Position numbers and translations under genes: made by a program
Notes under the pieces: model-generated
Database searches by the model: none
What the model saw: only the letters and a program-made list of their open reading frames with translations
What the model was told of the DNA's origin: nothing
Shown here: positions 1 to 6,236 of the stretch, in pieces
Layout: each line of letters starts with the position of its first letter
Numbering within the stretch: position 1 is the first letter of the stretch
Assembly (NCBI GenBank): GCA_937891725.1
Contig: CALAHL010000682.1
Location: forward strand, 1 to 10,177
Direction of reading: 5' to 3'
DNA: 10,177 nt
Source: an uncultured Rhodospirillaceae bacterium
Lineage (GTDB): Bacteria > Pseudomonadota > Alphaproteobacteria > Thalassobaculales > Thalassobaculaceae

Positions 1-49
1 ATTTGTGCGGATGAATGCTAAAGAGCGCCAGGGTCTCTTTGTGCGTCAT
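1..49 (-). CDS. Possible 5' end of an unidentified gene (partial, runs off left edge)
   Basis: An ATG at 49 on the minus strand opens a frame with no stop before the window ends. It gives only 16 residues, MTHKETLALFSIHPHK. It lies 54 bases downstream of the cyclopropane synthase stop codon, in the same direction, so it could be the next gene of that transcript. The sequence upstream of the ATG has no strong Shine-Dalgarno match; the best is a purine-rich AGAGA about 16 bases away. The fragment is too short to recognise a family, and a chance open frame cannot be excluded. No function is proposed. Confidence 0.3.
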   Translation of the reverse strand, partial: MTHKETLALFSIHPHK

Positions 50-103
50 GGTGGATTTAGGGATGGTCTCTGGAAATTGGCGGGGTCGTCGGCAAGTTCT
101 ATA

Positions 104-1444
104 TCAAGAACCGGTGGATTCTGACAGCTTGCGTGCGACCGGGTCCTGATAAATATCAAACCGGGTCGGCGGGACCGCCGTGAAACCCTTTGGCGACCGG
201 CTCGCCAGGGTCTGGTGAATGCGGGCGGAGCCGCGCTGGAAGGCGAAGGAGCAGCCGGCCAGATAGGCGGCCCAGATCCGGTAGGTCTCGGCGCCGACCA
301 GGGCTTCGGCCTCGGCGCGGCGGGCGTGAAGCCGGGTGGCCCAGGTGCGGGTCGTGATCTGGTAATGCTGGCGCAGGGCCTCCACGTCCTGCACCTCGAA
401 CCCGGCGATCTCCATCTCGGCCAGGGTATGGCCGATATCGTCCAGCTCACCGCCCGGAAAGATGTACTTCTGCAGGGCGCGCTGTTCCGGTCGGCTGGAG
501 AACCTGCGCCGCCTGCGCTTGGCCCCGCGGGAGATCGCGTGGTTCAGGAACAGCCCACCGGGGCTGAGCAGGCGCTGCACCGTCCGGAAATAGTCCGGGA
601 TGTTGGCGAGGCCGATGTGCTCGTACATCCCGATCGAGGAGATCTTGTCGAAGTGGCCCTGCATCTCCCGGTAATCCTTGAGATGCAGGGTGATCCGGTC
701 GGCGATCCCCAGCCGCTCGACCTTGGCCTGCGCGAAGGCAAGCTGTTCCTGCGACAGGGTGACGCCATGGCCGATCACCCCGTAGTTCCGGACCGCATGG
801 CACAGCAGCCCGCCCCAGCCGCAGCCGATGTCCAGCAGGGTTTCGCCCGGTTTCAGGCGCAGCTTCCGGCAGATCAGGTCCAGCTTGGTGATCTGAGCCG
901 TCTCCAGCGTGGCGTCCCAGCTCGGGAAATGAGCGCAGGAATACTGCATCTCCGGATCCAGGAAGAGCTGATAGAAGGCATTTCCGACATCGTAATGAAA
1001 CTGGATGAAGCGTTGGTTGTCGCCGGATCTGCGGCCGGCGCCCTCGGCATCGGCGCCGAAATCCCGGGTTCCGTCGGGCGGATCGCCCTTGGCGAAAAAC
1101 AGCGGCACCAATGTGCGAAGCACCTCCGCTTTGCCGATCTTCTTGAATCTGCGGCGATAGCTCCGGTCATGGGCCAGCGGTTCGAGCAGATCGACCAGCG
1201 AGCCGCCCTCCACATCGATGCCGCCCTTGGCATAGTGTCGGATCAGCCGGTCGAGGCTGGGCCGATGCAGGATCGAGGAGATCACGCCGGGGGCGTCGAT
1301 CCGCAGCGCCAGTCCCGGGACCGGGTCCGCTCCGAGCGGTTCGAGCGAGCCGTCCCACAGCCGCACCGAGAAATGCGCATCCACCTTTTCCCGGATCAGC
1401 CCCGCCAGGCGGCGGGCCGCGCGCAGCTTTCGATCATCACCCAA
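104..1444 (-). CDS. cfa: Cyclopropane-fatty-acyl-phospholipid synthase family SAM methyltransferase
   Basis: Class I SAM-dependent enzyme predicted to add a methylene bridge to unsaturated acyl chains of membrane phospholipids, acting on the inner leaflet of the cytoplasmic membrane. With the chosen start it is 446 residues, somewhat longer than E. coli Cfa (about 382). Visible motifs: LLDIGCGWGG (about 203-212, SAM binding), QYSC (Cys170), GMYEH (Glu275), NHAI (His302), YIFPGG (327-332) and HYQ (Tyr361). These line up with the E. coli residues that hold the catalytic bicarbonate (Cys139, Glu239, His266, Tyr317). The frame stays open upstream into leuB, but no ATG, GTG or TTG occurs between the leuB stop and a TTG at 1444. 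That TTG has a GGAAGG Shine-Dalgarno 7 bases upstream. A GTG at 1384 (426 residues) is the alternative. The gene follows leuB by 80 bases and may share its transcript. A run of arginines (310-314) sits where E. coli Cfa has a different loop. The family is clear; the exact lipid product is inferred. Confidence 0.9.
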   Translation of the reverse strand: MGDDRKLRAARRLAGLIREKVDAHFSVRLWDGSLEPLGADPVPGLALRIDAPGVISSILHRPSLDRLIRHYAKGGIDVEGGSLVDLLEPLAHDRSYRRRFKKIGKAEVLRTLVPLFFAKGDPPDGTRDFGADAEGAGRRSGDNQRFIQFHYDVGNAFYQLFLDPEMQYSCAHFPSWDATLETAQITKLDLICRKLRLKPGETLLDIGCGWGGLLCHAVRNYGVIGHGVTLSQEQLAFAQAKVERLGIADRITLHLKDYREMQGHFDKISSIGMYEHIGLANIPDYFRTVQRLLSPGGLFLNHAISRGAKRRRRRFSSRPEQRALQKYIFPGGELDDIGHTLAEMEIAGFEVQDVEALRQHYQITTRTWATRLHARRAEAEALVGAETYRIWAAYLAGCSFAFQRGSARIHQTLASRSPKGFTAVPPTRFDIYQDPVARKLSESTGS

Positions 1445-1460
1445 GCCAAGCCCTTCCCAT

Positions 1461-1490
1461 CGGTCGCACGAAAGGAATCCTACGCGACCG
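1461..1490 (-). other. Inverted repeat between leuB and the cfa-type gene
   Basis: A perfect 7-bp inverted repeat (CGGTCGC at 1461-1467, GCGACCG at 1484-1490) with a 16-base loop lies between the leuB stop and the TTG start of the next gene. No T-tract follows it on the minus strand, so it does not look like a standard intrinsic terminator. It could be a weak terminator, an mRNA-stabilising or processing hairpin, or chance in GC-rich DNA. Confidence 0.35.
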
Positions 1491-1524
1491 GGAGGCGCTT
1501 GTCCTGCTGCGACGGCTGCTGGCC

Positions 1525-2643
1525 TCAGTTCCCGTTCAGCTTGTCCAGTTCCTTGATGATGCTCTCGGTCATGGTCGAGGTGGAGACCTTGGCCATGCCG
1601 GGGGACATGATGTCGGCGGTTCGCGTGCCGCTGGACAGCACGTTGTCGATGGCCTTCTCGATCAGGTCCGCGTCCTCGGCCATGTCGAACGAATAGCGCA
1701 GCAGCATCGCGAAGCTGAGCAGCTCGGCGATCGGGTTCGCCATGCTCTTGCCGGTGATGTCCGGAGCGGAGCCGTGCACCGGCTCGTACAGCGCGTAACG
1801 CTTGCCGGTGGTCGGATCTTCCGCTCCCAGGGACGCCGACGGCAGCATCCCGAGCGAGCCGGTCAGCATGGCGGCGCAATCGGACAGGATGTCGCCGAAC
1901 AGGTTGTCGGTGACGATCACGTCGAACTGTTTCGGGTTGCGAACCAGCTGCATGGCGCAGTTGTCGGCATACATGTTCTCGTAGTCGAGGCCGTCGCCTT
2001 CTGCGGCGTGCAGGGCGGTCATGATCCGGCGCCAGAGCACGCCCGACATCATCACATTGGCCTTCTCGACCGAGGTGACCTTGCTGCGCCGCTTGCGGGC
2101 CATGTCGAAGGCGACCCGACCGATCCGTTCGATCTCCGGCGTGGTATATGCCTGGGTGTCGAAGCCTCGCTCGGTGCCGTCGGCCAGGGTCTCGATGCCG
2201 CGCGGCTCGCAGAAATAGACCCCGCCGGTCAGCTCCCGCAGGATCATGATGTCGAGCCCGGTGACCAGCTCCTCCTTCAGCGAGGACTGCTTGGCCATCG
2301 AAGGGAACACCATCGCCGGGCGCAGGTTGGCGAACAGGTCCATTTCCTTGCGCAGGCGCAACAGGCCGCGCTCCGGCTTCAGCTCGAACGGCAGGTCGTC
2401 GTATTTCGGACCGCCGACCGCGCCGAACAGCACCGCATCCGCGTGCATCGCATCGGTCATGGTCTCATCGGTCAGCGCCGTGCCGTGCGCGTCATAGGCG
2501 GCGCCGCCGACCAGACCCTCTTCCACGTCGAACGACACCGACCGCCGCTTCGCCATCCAGTCGACGACCCGCAGGGTTTCGCCCACAACCTCCGGGCCGA
2601 TCCCGTCACCTGGCAGCACCAGCAGTTTCTTATTCGAGGCCAT
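1525..2643 (-). CDS. leuB: 3-isopropylmalate dehydrogenase
   Basis: Cytoplasmic NAD-dependent enzyme that oxidises and decarboxylates 3-isopropylmalate to 2-ketoisocaproate, the last pathway-specific step of leucine synthesis before transamination. It has 372 residues, normal for LeuB. Visible family signatures: PGDGIGPEV near the N-terminus (11-19), substrate arginines in LLRLRK and NLRPA (96, 98, 108) and Arg136, and LTGGVYF with the catalytic Tyr143. VEKANVM carries the catalytic Lys194. Metal-binding aspartates are in YADN (227) and DNLFGDILSD (251, 255). The NAD-side loop is EPVHGSAPDI (287-296). The ATG at 2643 is preceded by GGAGAG about 8 bases upstream and gives a normal N-terminus; an in-frame start 13 codons upstream is less likely. 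The gene is third in leuC-leuD-leuB, 112 bases after leuD. Identity is secure against the paralogous isocitrate and tartrate dehydrogenases because of the leu context and the LTGGVYF signature. Confidence 0.98.
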   Translation of the reverse strand: MASNKKLLVLPGDGIGPEVVGETLRVVDWMAKRRSVSFDVEEGLVGGAAYDAHGTALTDETMTDAMHADAVLFGAVGGPKYDDLPFELKPERGLLRLRKEMDLFANLRPAMVFPSMAKQSSLKEELVTGLDIMILRELTGGVYFCEPRGIETLADGTERGFDTQAYTTPEIERIGRVAFDMARKRRSKVTSVEKANVMMSGVLWRRIMTALHAAEGDGLDYENMYADNCAMQLVRNPKQFDVIVTDNLFGDILSDCAAMLTGSLGMLPSASLGAEDPTTGKRYALYEPVHGSAPDITGKSMANPIAELLSFAMLLRYSFDMAEDADLIEKAIDNVLSSGTRTADIMSPGMAKVSTSTMTESIIKELDKLNGN

Positions 2644-2647
2644 GCGT

Positions 2648-2709
2648 CTCTCTCCATGCCGTCGGCGAACCCTCACCCCCAAATTCCTTAGCCGAACCGA
2701 GGGAGAGAG
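2648..2709 (-). promoter_or_regulatory. Possible hairpin masking the leuB ribosome binding site
   Basis: In the leuD-leuB transcript, CUCUCUCC (from 2709-2702) is exactly complementary to GGAGAGAG (from 2655-2648), which contains the leuB Shine-Dalgarno. The 8-bp stem would close a loop of about 46 bases that holds smaller dyads, for example GCCGTCGGC. If formed, it would reduce leuB initiation independently of leuD. The intergenic stretch also has CTCTCCCTCGG followed by GGGGGTGAGGG on the minus strand. This resembles a degenerate copy of the widespread GAGAGGG/GGTGAGGG intergenic repeat of GC-rich Proteobacteria; that resemblance is from memory. Function is inferred. Confidence 0.4.
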
Positions 2710-2755
2710 GCAAACCCGTTGTTTTACTTGGACTCCGCGTCGAGAGTCGCGAGAT

Positions 2756-3361
2756 TCACGCCCAGGGCGTGCCGGACTTGCGCTTGTCCTCGAACGCCGC
2801 GATCTTGTCGTCCTTCTGCAGCGTCAGGCCGATGTCATCGAGCCCGTTGATCATGCAATGCTTGCGAAACTGGTCGATTTCGAAGGAGATGCTTTCGCCG
2901 TTCGGCCGGCCGATCGTCTGGTTTTCAAGGTCGATTTCCAGAACCGCGTTCGAGCCCTTCTCGGCATCGTCCATCAGTTCGGCCAATTGCTCCGGTGTCA
3001 CCTGGATCGGCAGCACGCCGTTCTTGAAGCAGTTGTTGTAGAAGATGTCCGCGAAGCTGGTGCTGATCACGCAGCGGATTCCGAAATCCAACAGTGCCCA
3101 GGGCGCGTGCTCACGGCTGGATCCGCAGCCGAAATTGTCGCCCGCCACCAGGACCTCGGCCTTCCGATAGGCCGGCTTGTTGAGGATGAACTCCTCCTTT
3201 TCGGAGCCGTCCTCGTTGTAGCGCATCTCGGCGAACAGATTCTTGCCGAGCCCGGTCCGCTTGATCGTCTTCAGGAAGTTCTTCGGGATGATCTTATCGG
3301 TATCGATGTTGATCATGTCCATCGGAGCGGCGGTGCCGCGCAGCTTGTCGAATTTTTGCAT
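2756..3361 (-). CDS. leuD: 3-isopropylmalate dehydratase, small subunit
   Basis: Small (swivelling-domain) subunit of isopropylmalate isomerase. It pairs with LeuC to convert 2-isopropylmalate to 3-isopropylmalate through a cis-dehydrated intermediate. At 201 residues it is the usual length for the proteobacterial form. Visible motifs: NIDTDKIIPKNFL (18-30), the substrate-loop signature GDNFGCGSSREHAPWAL (74-90), and SFADIFYNNCFKNGVLPI (102-119), all hallmarks of LeuD. The ATG at 3361 lies 14 bases after the leuC stop. Its purine-rich Shine-Dalgarno (GAGGGGGA) overlaps the leuC TGA, so translation is probably coupled, consistent with a one-to-one LeuC:LeuD complex. No truncation or missing key residue is seen. 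Confidence 0.98.
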   Translation of the reverse strand: MQKFDKLRGTAAPMDMINIDTDKIIPKNFLKTIKRTGLGKNLFAEMRYNEDGSEKEEFILNKPAYRKAEVLVAGDNFGCGSSREHAPWALLDFGIRCVISTSFADIFYNNCFKNGVLPIQVTPEQLAELMDDAEKGSNAVLEIDLENQTIGRPNGESISFEIDQFRKHCMINGLDDIGLTLQKDDKIAAFEDKRKSGTPWA

Positions 3362-3375
3362 TGTGTGTTTCCCCC

Positions 3376-4785
3376 TCAGGCGGTCAGGTCGCGGACATCG
3401 GACAGGCGGCCGGTGACGGCCGCCGCCGCCGCCATCGCCGGGCTGACCAGATGGGTGCGCCCGCCCTTGCCCTGACGGCCCTCAAAGTTCCGGTTGGAAG
3501 TTGAGGCGCAGCGCTCACCCGGCTCCAGCCGGTCGGCGTTCATCGCCAGACACATGGAACACCCGGCTTCCCGCCAGTCGAAACCCGCCGCGATCAGAAT
3601 CTCGGCCAGACCTTCGGCCTCGGCCTGTTCCTTGACGAGACCGGAGCCCGGGACCACCAGCGCGTGGACCCCATCGGCGACCTTGCGGCCCTTGGCGACG
3701 GCGGCGACGGCGCGGATATCCTCGATCCGGCCATTGGTGCAGGAGCCGATGAAGACCTTGTCGACCGGGATCTGATTGATCGGGGTATCGGCTTCCAGGC
3801 CCATGTACTTGAGCGAGCGTTCGATCGACGCCTTGCGGCCCGGGTCGGATTCATTGGCCGGGTTCGGCACTTTGCCGGTGACCGGAACCACGTCCTCGGG
3901 GCTGGTGCCCCAGGTGACCTGCGGGATGATGTCCTCGGCCTTGAGGGTGACCTCCTTCTGGTAGACCGCGCCCTCGTCGGACGGCAGGGTCTTCCAGTAT
4001 TCCACGGCCAGTTCCCACTCGCCGCCCTTCGGCGCCATCGGACGGCCCTTCAGATACTCGAACGTGGTCTCGTCCGGTGCGATCATGCCGGCGCGGGCCC
4101 CGGCTTCGATCGTCATGTTGCAGACGGTCATGCGGGCTTCCATCGACATCGCCCGGATCGCGGAGCCGGCGTATTCGACAACATGGCCGGTGCCGCCGGC
4201 GGTGCCGATCTTGCCGATGATCGCCAGAATCACATCCTTCGAGGTGACGCCCAGGGGCAGTTCACCGTCGACGGTGATCCGCATGTTCTTGGCGGGCGAC
4301 TGCACCAGGGTCTGGGTGGCCAGCACATGCTCGACCTCCGAGGTGCCGATCCCGAAGGCCAGCGCGCCGAACGCGCCGTGGGTGGCGGTATGGCTGTCGC
4401 CGCAGACGATGGTGGTGCCGGGCAGGGTGAACCCCTGCTCGGGGCCGATGATATGCACGATGCCCTGGCGCGGATCGAACACCGGGAAGTAGGGCACGCC
4501 GAAATCCTTGACGTTCTTCTCCAGCGTGTCGACCTGAATCCGGCTCTCCTCGTCGGCGATGCCGGCGCTGCGGTCGGTTGTGGGCACGTTGTGGTCGGCG
4601 ACCGCCAGGGTCAGATCCGGCCGGCGGACCTTGCGGCCGGCGGTGGCCAGGCCTTCGAAGGCCTGCGGGCTGGTCACTTCATGGACCAGGTGACGGTCGA
4701 TATAGATCAGGCAGGTGCCGTCGTCTTGGACATCGACCAGGTGTGAGTGCCAGATCTTGTCGAACAATGTGCGGGGCTTGGACAT
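3376..4785 (-). CDS. leuC: 3-isopropylmalate dehydratase, large subunit
   Basis: Aconitase-family catalytic subunit of isopropylmalate isomerase, cytoplasmic, working with LeuD in the second step of leucine synthesis. It has 469 residues, close to the 466 of E. coli LeuC. The three [4Fe-4S] ligands are visible as GSCTN (Cys349) and CSMC (Cys409, Cys412), at nearly the E. coli positions. Other family blocks are ADHNVPTTDR (63-72), GDSHTATHGAFG (129-140), GGTGHVVEY (197-205) and NRNFEGRQG (431-439). The ATG at 4785 gives the standard MSKPRTLFDKIW start and has GGAGG about 12 bases upstream. An in-frame ATG at 4827 would add 14 residues but has no good ribosome binding site. It is first gene of the leuC-leuD-leuB set and follows a structured leader. 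leuA is not in the window. Confidence 0.98.
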   Translation of the reverse strand: MSKPRTLFDKIWHSHLVDVQDDGTCLIYIDRHLVHEVTSPQAFEGLATAGRKVRRPDLTLAVADHNVPTTDRSAGIADEESRIQVDTLEKNVKDFGVPYFPVFDPRQGIVHIIGPEQGFTLPGTTIVCGDSHTATHGAFGALAFGIGTSEVEHVLATQTLVQSPAKNMRITVDGELPLGVTSKDVILAIIGKIGTAGGTGHVVEYAGSAIRAMSMEARMTVCNMTIEAGARAGMIAPDETTFEYLKGRPMAPKGGEWELAVEYWKTLPSDEGAVYQKEVTLKAEDIIPQVTWGTSPEDVVPVTGKVPNPANESDPGRKASIERSLKYMGLEADTPINQIPVDKVFIGSCTNGRIEDIRAVAAVAKGRKVADGVHALVVPGSGLVKEQAEAEGLAEILIAAGFDWREAGCSMCLAMNADRLEPGERCASTSNRNFEGRQGKGGRTHLVSPAMAAAAAVTGRLSDVRDLTA

Positions 4786-4814
4786 GGGTCCCGTAATCCT
4801 CCCAAAATGATGCG

Positions 4815-4851
4815 GATCCGATTTCATCGGGATCGGTTTCCGCCGAAGCGG
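4815..4851 (-). promoter_or_regulatory. Two hairpins in the leuC leader, one with a UUCG tetraloop
   Basis: On the minus strand the leuC leader first carries CCGC-UUCG-GCGG (4851-4840), a 4-bp stem closed by the extra-stable C(UUCG)G tetraloop. Next comes GATC-C-CGAT-GAA-ATCG-GATC (4834-4815), an 8-bp stem with one bulged C. Both lie between the proposed promoter and the leuC ribosome binding site. I see no U-tract after either and no leucine-rich short frame upstream, so classical leu attenuation is not supported. They may affect mRNA stability or initiation. Confidence 0.45.
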
Positions 4852-4880
4852 TTTGTATCGTCTCGATTTCTGGGGCGCAC

Positions 4881-4910
4881 ATTACAAAGGGAATGCGTCC
4901 GCGCAAACAA
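4881..4910 (-). promoter_or_regulatory. Candidate sigma70-type promoter for leuCDB
   Basis: Reading the minus strand, TTGTTT (4910-4905) and TGTAAT (4886-4881) are separated by 18 bases. The -10 matches TATAAT at five of six positions and the -35 at three of six. Initiation would fall near 4873, giving an 88-base leader before the leuC ATG. It is the best promoter-like pair in the gap shared with the divergent transporter gene. No operator could be recognised. Confidence 0.4.
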
Positions 4911-4971
4911 ACAAACGTGCAAGACCGGTCCGCAGGGGTCTATCATCCCGTTTTAGCGGCGGGAATTCCCA

Positions 4972-5739
4972 ATGATCGACGTGGCATGGCGGGACCTGAT
5001 GGCCCTTGTGGGGGCCATCGACCGGGTGGATTTTGCGTGTGGCGCCTTGGCGGCCGCCATCGCGGGCGTGATCCGGGGGTTTGCGGGTTTCGGTGCCGCG
5101 ATGGTGAAGGCACCGGTGTTCGCGCTGCTCTATGGCCCGCCGGTCGCGGTCGCCCTGATGAGCATCATGGAAGTCCCGGCCCTGCCGCAGGTGCTCCGCA
5201 CCGCGCTGAAGGAGACCACCTGGCGGCGGGTGATCCCATTGGCGATCCCGGCGATGATCGCGATTCCGATGGGAACCTGGGTGCTGACCCACGCCGATCC
5301 GGAGCTGCTGCGGCGGGCGATTTCCGCCACCGTGATCATTCTGGTCGCGGTGATGGCGAGCGGCCGGATGCCGCTGATCCGAAAACGGACGCGCAATGAC
5401 GGGATCGCCGGATTTTCCGCCGGATTTCTGGGCGCGTCGACCGGGATCGGCGGCCCGCCCCTGATCCTCTATTTCCTCGGCACCGGCGAGGCGGCGCGGC
5501 GGGTGCGCGGGGATCTGTTCGGATTCTTCTTCATCAGTTCGCTGACCGGCCTGATCAGCTTCGCCGCCTACGGCCTCATCACACCCCTGACCGTGACGAT
5601 CGGTCTGCTGCTGGCCCCGTTCTACATGGGCGGGATGTGGCTGGGCGGTCGGATCTTCCCGCTGGCGAGCGAGCGGATCTTCCGCCGGGTGGCGCTGTCG
5701 CTGCTGGCCATTATCGGGGCCGCGACGCTGCTGAGATAG
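4972..5739 (+). CDS. TSUP (TauE/SafE) family inner-membrane transporter
   Basis: Polytopic membrane protein of the sulfite exporter TauE/SafE family, which moves sulfur-containing or other small organic anions across the cytoplasmic membrane. Substrate cannot be told from sequence. It has 255 residues, typical of the family, with several hydrophobic segments (about 22-42, 46-66, 86-105, 116-130, 145-170, 183-204, 206-226, 238-254). The two inverted halves show the usual glycine-rich loops: RGFAGFGAA (35-43) and GASTGIGGPPL (154-164). A basic stretch (RKRTRN, 137-142) links the halves. The ATG at 4972 has CGGGAA about 7 bases upstream. A weak -10-like TATCAT at 4941-4946 has no convincing -35. 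The gene is divergent from leuC and convergent with rplS, the only full-length plus-strand gene in the window. It separates two blocks often adjacent in related alphaproteobacteria, so it may be an insertion. A permease of another family is unlikely. Confidence 0.88.
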   Translation: MIDVAWRDLMALVGAIDRVDFACGALAAAIAGVIRGFAGFGAAMVKAPVFALLYGPPVAVALMSIMEVPALPQVLRTALKETTWRRVIPLAIPAMIAIPMGTWVLTHADPELLRRAISATVIILVAVMASGRMPLIRKRTRNDGIAGFSAGFLGASTGIGGPPLILYFLGTGEAARRVRGDLFGFFFISSLTGLISFAAYGLITPLTVTIGLLLAPFYMGGMWLGGRIFPLASERIFRRVALSLLAIIGAATLLR

Positions 5740-5770
5740 CGGTCGCCTTAACTGGCCTATACAACAGCAA

Positions 5771-5793
5771 ACGCGGGCCTGAGCGACCCGCGT
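5771..5793 (-). terminator. Hairpin between convergent transporter gene and rplS, probable terminator
   Basis: A perfect 7-bp stem, ACGCGGG at 5771-5777 and CCCGCGT at 5787-5793, with a 9-base loop, sits 31 bases after the transporter stop and 48 bases after the rplS stop. On the minus strand the stem is followed by TTGCTGTTGT, a moderate T-rich run, so it best fits termination of the ffh-rplS transcript. The plus side has no T-tract, so bidirectional action is uncertain. Confidence 0.6.
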
Positions 5794-5841
5794 CTGGTAA
5801 TCATGAAACAGGAGACGCTCGGATTGAGAGCGCCGACCGGA

Positions 5842-6231
5842 CTACTCGGCGGCGGCGACCTTCGGCTTCCGAGCCACGACCTTCTCGGCGATACGGGCCG
5901 ATTTACCGGTCCGGCCACGCAGGTAGTACAGCTTCGCGCGCCGCACCTTACCGCGACGGATCAGAACGATCGAGGCGATCCGGGGAGAGTACAGCGGGAA
6001 AATCCGCTCCACGCCCTCGCCGTAGGAGATCTTCCGCACGGTGAAGGACGAGTTCAGCCCGTCATTGTTGCGACCGATGCAGACGCCTTCGAAGGCCTGA
6101 ATCCGCTCCCGTGTGCCCTCGACCACCTTCACGTCGACGCGAACCGTGTCGCCGGCGTGAAAATCGGGGATCTCTTTGCCTTCGGACAGGCTCGCGACCT
6201 GCTCCTGCTCAAGCGTTTGAATGATGTTCAT
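5842..6231 (-). CDS. rplS: 50S ribosomal protein L19
   Basis: L19 of the large ribosomal subunit, located at the interface with the 30S subunit. The 129 residues begin with the characteristic MNIIQTLEQEQ. Conserved blocks follow: FHAGDTVRVDVKVVEG (24-39), RIQAFEGVCIGR (43-54), GVERIFPLYSP (73-83) and a basic C-terminal block RRGKVRRAKLYYLRGR (92-107). It is longer than E. coli L19 (115) by a C-terminal tail rich in Lys and Ala ending VAAAE. Start choice: an in-frame GTG at 6240 overlaps the trmD stop, but the ATG at 6231 has GGTGGAG at ideal distance (8 bases) and restores the family N-terminus. Only 5 bases separate it from trmD, so translation is probably coupled. Last gene of the ffh-rpsP-rimM-trmD-rplS operon. 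Confidence 0.98.
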   Translation of the reverse strand: MNIIQTLEQEQVASLSEGKEIPDFHAGDTVRVDVKVVEGTRERIQAFEGVCIGRNNDGLNSSFTVRKISYGEGVERIFPLYSPRIASIVLIRRGKVRRAKLYYLRGRTGKSARIAEKVVARKPKVAAAE

Positions 6232-6236
6232 GATCG

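Noticed and set aside
215..1696. A 493-codon plus-strand open frame opposite the cyclopropane synthase gene
   Set aside because: Composition mirrors the complementary coding strand, no family motif is seen, and the minus-strand protein has all its catalytic residues.
1445..1879. Long N-terminal extension of the cyclopropane synthase frame into leuB
   Set aside because: The extension overlaps the conserved leuB C-terminus, is Arg/His-rich nonsense, and a TTG with a good Shine-Dalgarno lies after the leuB stop.
3664..4746. A 360-codon plus-strand frame opposite leuC
   Set aside because: Shadow of the leuC reading frame; Gly/Asp/His-rich with no domain signature.
4840..4851. Classical leu attenuator or T-box
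   Set aside because: No leucine-rich leader peptide, no U-tract and no T-box-like conserved segment is visible around the hairpins.
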